Shown in pieces: positions 4,705 to 6,971 of a stretch of 6,971 nt of DNA. The stretch is from contig MFFV01000024.1 in the NCBI GenBank assembly GCA_001777995.1, positions 4,765 through 11,735 on the forward strand, given 5' to 3'. Under the pieces are notes generated by a model that did no database searches, was not told the origin of the DNA, and worked only from the letters and a program-made list of their open reading frames with translations. The position numbers and the translations under genes are program-made. How positions within the stretch are numbered: position 1 is the first letter of the stretch; each line of letters begins with the position of its first letter. This DNA comes from Candidatus Falkowbacteria bacterium RIFCSPLOWO2_02_FULL_45_15 (GTDB lineage Bacteria; Patescibacteriota; Patescibacteriia; Patescibacteriales; XYC2-FULL-47-12).

Positions 4705-5055
4705 ATGACAATAGAAAAATTTGAGGATATTTTAGCGTGGCAAAAAGCAAAACAGCTCACGATTTACATTTACAGATTATTTAGAGATAGCAGAGATTTT
4801 GGTTTTAAGGATCAGATACTACGCGCGGTATTGTCAATTATGAATAATATTGCCGAGGGATTTGAGAGGAGAGGAGACAAAGAACTGAAAAATTTCTTGT
4901 TTATTGCTAAAGGTTCGTGCGCAGAAGTAAGGTCAATGTTGTATATAGCTTTAGAGTTGGGATATATTAATAAAAACGATTTTAACAATTTATATAATCT
5001 AACCACCGAAATTTCCAAAATGCTTTCCGGCTTTATTAAGGCTTTGTATCAATGA
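4705..5055 (+). CDS. Four-helix bundle protein, 23S rRNA intervening-sequence (IVP) family
   Basis: A 116-aa protein with the family hallmarks FEDILAWQKAKQLT (6-19), a central AVLSIMNNIAEGFERRGDKE (41-60), and FLFIAKGSCAEVRSMLYIAL (64-83). It is a full-length member of the four-helix bundle family first noticed in 23S rRNA intervening sequences. The molecular function is unknown; the fold suggests oligomerisation and possibly RNA or DNA contact. The ATG at 4705 is preceded by AAAGGA with a long spacing of about 10 nt. The stop TGA overlaps the first unit of the downstream repeat array. Base and codon use differ from both neighbours, consistent with recent arrival as a cassette. Confidence 0.93.
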   Translation: MTIEKFEDILAWQKAKQLTIYIYRLFRDSRDFGFKDQILRAVLSIMNNIAEGFERRGDKELKNFLFIAKGSCAEVRSMLYIALELGYINKNDFNNLYNLTTEISKMLSGFIKALYQ

Positions 5056-5089
5056 CTTTAAGGACTTTATAGACTTTAAGGACTTTTGA
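5054..5089 (+). repeat. Right array of 9-bp units GACTTTAAG after the four-helix gene
   Basis: Four units at exact 9-nt spacing begin at 5054, 5063, 5072 and 5081: GACTTTAAG, GACTTTATA, GACTTTAAG, GACTTTTGA. The reverse complement reads GTC(C/T)(T/A)TAAA, matching the left array in inverted orientation. The first unit overlaps the TGA stop of the gene. Confidence 0.88.
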
Positions 5090-5102
5090 CTAATTCATCC
5101 CC

Positions 5103-6101
5103 ATGCAATCTCTTACTTTAACAACCCTGCAGGAAGTAGCTTTTGATTTTAAGCATGATAGCTTTTTATCAAAATCAGCACCGGCGCTGCCCCAGGCGAT
5201 TATAAAAACGCTCGCTTATTTTGACGTTTTTAATTTTCCGCTGACTGCTTGGGAAATTTATAAATACCTTTGGGTGGAAGATTTAGTTGATAAAAAGGTC
5301 AGTTATCTGGCGGTGCGGCGGGCGCTTAATGAATTGACCAACATTAACTATCAAGACGGATTTTATTTTTTGTCCGGGCAAAGCGAACTGGTGCCTTTGC
5401 GCAAAAGCCGCCAGCTGATCGCGCGGGAAAAGTATCGGCGAGCGCGCTGGGTGGCGGCATTGTTAAGCGTTTTGCCCTTTACTAAACTGGTCGCGGTCTG
5501 CAATTCTTTGGCTTATGACAATACGCGCCCGGAAAGCGACATTGATTTTTTTATCATCACTTCGGCGCGCAAAATTTGGACGGTGCGGTTTCTAGCGACG
5601 CTGATGTTGAAACTTTTGCGGTTGCGCCCGACGGCAGCGAGCAAGCAAAATAAAATATGCGTTAATTTTATCGTCGGCGAAGACGCGCTTAATTTGCAGC
5701 CGCTGCTGATCGCCGGCGATGTTTATTTTATTTATTGGTTCAAGCAGCTCGTGCCTTTGTACAATCAGGGCGGAATTTTTGGAAAATTCATCAAAGCCAA
5801 CGATTTTATTGGCAAGGCCGTCAATAACTCCGTGCCGCCGCTGTTTTACAGCCAGAGGAGGATTGAACCTGAAGTGGCATTTAAAACGGCTAAGTTAGTT
5901 TTAGAAATAATCAGCGGCGGGGTTTGGGTGGAAAATTTTTGCCAAAAGATTCAACTTAAGCTTATGCCGCCTGCGCTCAAGCAACAGGCGGGCGCGAGCA
6001 CGGCGGTGGTGATAAGCGACGGCGTTTTGAAGTTCCACGAACGGGACTGGAGGGAGGAATATCGCGACTTATGGAAAAAGCGCATAACAAGTAACAAGTA
6101 A
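5103..6101 (+). CDS. Nucleotidyltransferase-fold protein with N-terminal winged-helix-like region
   Basis: A 332-aa protein that I recognise as a CPR-type family but cannot name. An N-terminal region (about 31-92, ALAYFDVFNFPLT-like start, then WEIYKYLW and RRALNEL) looks like a winged helix. It is followed by VCNSLAYDNTRPESDIDFFI (132-151), the helix-turn and D-x-D signature of the DNA polymerase beta-type nucleotidyltransferase fold (D146, D148). The usual GS motif is NS (134-135). The strand that should bear the third acidic residue reads KICVNFIV (184-191) with Asn188, so catalysis is doubtful. The C-terminal part (about 265-330) includes VVISDGVLKFHERDWREEY. No SD precedes the ATG at 5103. 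The next gene starts 11 nt after the stop, indicating an operon, perhaps for surface polysaccharide. Its substrate is unknown. Confidence 0.8.
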   Translation: MQSLTLTTLQEVAFDFKHDSFLSKSAPALPQAIIKTLAYFDVFNFPLTAWEIYKYLWVEDLVDKKVSYLAVRRALNELTNINYQDGFYFLSGQSELVPLRKSRQLIAREKYRRARWVAALLSVLPFTKLVAVCNSLAYDNTRPESDIDFFIITSARKIWTVRFLATLMLKLLRLRPTAASKQNKICVNFIVGEDALNLQPLLIAGDVYFIYWFKQLVPLYNQGGIFGKFIKANDFIGKAVNNSVPPLFYSQRRIEPEVAFKTAKLVLEIISGGVWVENFCQKIQLKLMPPALKQQAGASTAVVISDGVLKFHERDWREEYRDLWKKRITSNK

Positions 6102-6112
6102 CACATTCAAGT

Positions 6113-6971
6113 ATGGAGGTATGGGCAAAACAGAAGATAAAATTTATTAAAAAAAGTCAAGAGTATTTATTATATATTTTGATTTTTTTATTGCCCCTGC
6201 AAACGCGCTGGATGGCGAAACTGGGAGAACTGAACGGAGGGTATTGGGAATATGGGACAGTAAGTTTGTATGGGACGGATATACTAATTTTTGGGTTACT
6301 GCTACTTTGGTTTATTGGTTGGAAATTTTTTGGTGGCCAAATGTCAAATGTCAAATTACAAATTACCAATCAAATCCCAATAACCAATGACAAAAATTCA
6401 GCCCTTAATGCTAAAGACTTAATATTAACCCCTAACTTTTTTTGGTGGTTAGTCGGCGCGTTGGAGTTGGTTATTTTTATTTCTGCATTGGCCGCGCCGG
6501 ATAAATTGTTGGCGCTGTACGGTTACGGGAGATTTTTGTCGGGAGCGGGATTATTTTTTTTACTGACGCAAGTTCGCTACGATAAAGTAAAATTATATTG
6601 GAGCGCGGTGGCGGCCGGAGCGGCGCAGTCAACCCTCGCGCTGCAGCAATTTATGACGCAGGCCGTTTTTGCCAATAAATGGCTGGGAATGGCGGCGCAA
6701 GAGGCGAAAAATTTAGGAGTATCGGTAGTGGAATTCGGCGACGAGCGTTTCTTGCGCGCTTACGGCAGCTTGCCGCACCCCAATATTTTAGGCGGATTTT
6801 TAGCGGTTACTTTGCTCGTTAATATAATTTTATATTTTACCTTATGGCAAAATTGGCAAACGGCTAAAAACATAAAGCAAGAAAAAAAATATCAAGCCGG
6901 CTTGATTTTAAGTTTAATATTTTTTATTTTAAATTTTATCGGCTTGCTGCTGACTTTTTCCCGCGGCGCGT
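6113..6971 (+). CDS. O-antigen ligase/polymerase-like membrane protein (cut by window edge)
   Basis: The first 286 residues of a polytopic membrane protein of the Wzy/WaaL-like O-antigen ligase family; the frame is still open at 6971. Such proteins transfer or polymerise undecaprenol-linked glycans at the outer face of the cytoplasmic membrane. Seen: hydrophobic segments at about 18-29, 54-70, 109-127, 139-152, 161-178, 222-244 and 262-281; the amino-terminal ELNGGYWEYGT (39-49); FLRAYGSLPHPNILGGFLA (213-231), the typical SxPHPN loop; and TFSRGA (281-286) at the end, the start of the conserved SRGA motif. The ATG at 6113 is the first possible start after an in-frame TAA at 6092; it lacks an SD, and the GGAGG at 6115-6119 is downstream of it. 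Residues about 76-97 are a hydrophilic low-complexity stretch made by repeat DNA. Confidence 0.85.
   Translation, partial: MEVWAKQKIKFIKKSQEYLLYILIFLLPLQTRWMAKLGELNGGYWEYGTVSLYGTDILIFGLLLLWFIGWKFFGGQMSNVKLQITNQIPITNDKNSALNAKDLILTPNFFWWLVGALELVIFISALAAPDKLLALYGYGRFLSGAGLFFLLTQVRYDKVKLYWSAVAAGAAQSTLALQQFMTQAVFANKWLGMAAQEAKNLGVSVVEFGDERFLRAYGSLPHPNILGGFLAVTLLVNIILYFTLWQNWQTAKNIKQEKKYQAGLILSLIFFILNFIGLLLTFSRGA
6338..6393 (+). repeat. A/T-rich low-complexity repeat inside the O-antigen ligase gene
   Basis: Reiterated CAAATGTCAAATGTCAAATT, ACAAATTACCAATCAAAT and CCCAATAACCAATGACAAA units form a degenerate CAAAT/CCAAT tandem repeat. It is translated as residues about 76-94 (QMSNVKLQITNQIP and following) in a loop between the second and third membrane segments. 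Similar CAAATGTCAAA repeats are something I associate with CPR intergenic DNA. Confidence 0.7.

Larger units (their letters stand above)
4651..5089. mobile_element. Candidate mobile cassette: four-helix gene bounded by inverted 9-bp arrays
   Basis: The array at 4651-4694 and the array at 5054-5089 are built from the same 9-bp unit in opposite orientation, so they act as terminal inverted repeats around one small gene. The gene between them is visibly more A/T-rich and uses AGA arginine codons heavily, unlike rmuC and the downstream gene, which use CGC/CGG/CGT. Relatives of the encoded protein are known from intervening sequences in 23S rRNA genes, which also end in pairing sequences. No transposase is present and no target duplication was identified. 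Confidence 0.4.

Noticed and set aside
5960..5994. GCCGCCTG..CAGGCGGGC inverted repeat in the nucleotidyltransferase gene as another inserted palindrome
   Set aside because: The arms are imperfect, and the encoded LMPPALKQQAG fits the family's normal sequence at this position as I recall it, so no insertion is implied.
6121..6150. Short ORF MGKTEDKIY preceded by GGAGGT
   Set aside because: The SD is only 1 nt from its ATG and the ORF is out of frame with, and inside, the start of the O-antigen ligase gene; likely chance.

Overview
The window looks like a chromosomal segment of an uncultured Candidate Phyla Radiation (Patescibacteria) bacterium. The inference rests on several things: mostly short, lean versions of core genes; a compact S1-domain protein with four S1 repeats; mixed use of Shine-Dalgarno (SD) and SD-less starts; a stand-alone four-helix-bundle (23S-IVP family) gene; and a nucleotidyltransferase-like gene followed by an O-antigen-ligase-like gene, a pairing I associate with CPR genomes. 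UGA serves as a stop codon in at least two genes (the S1 gene and the four-helix gene), so the code is standard bacterial. This placement is from recall of gene families, not a database search.

Left half (about 1-3273), all on the minus strand: S1-domain protein, rpsP (bS16), a KhpA-type KH protein, trmD, then the first 78 codons of tsaD running off the left edge. This is a translation/tRNA-modification cluster. rpsP, khpA and trmD keep the order of the classic bacterial S16 operon, but rimM and rplS are absent here. The cluster appears to be cut into separate transcripts: khpA has a near-consensus promoter, an intrinsic terminator follows khpA, and an extended -10 for trmD abuts that terminator.

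Centre (3274-3540): a divergent regulatory region. On the minus strand a good promoter precedes a leader of roughly 155 nt with three successive hairpins and a possible pseudoknot, ahead of the SD-less S1 start. On the plus strand an extended -10 promoter lies exactly where a leaderless rmuC mRNA would be predicted; a purine-rich SD with a 4-codon mini-ORF lies in the same place.

Right half (3541-6971), all on the plus strand: rmuC, a four-helix-bundle gene flanked by inverted arrays of a 9-bp unit (a candidate mobile cassette), a pol-beta-like nucleotidyltransferase-fold protein with an N-terminal winged-helix-like segment, and an O-antigen ligase/polymerase-like membrane protein that runs off the right edge.

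The most unusual theme is the presence of repeat-like DNA inside genes while the frame stays open. There is a perfect GC-rich palindrome in tsaD, two palindromic segments in trmD, and an A/T-rich low-complexity repeat in the O-antigen ligase gene. Each falls at a position expected to be a loop or linker. This resembles the in-frame palindromic elements known from Rickettsia, though no homology to them is claimed.
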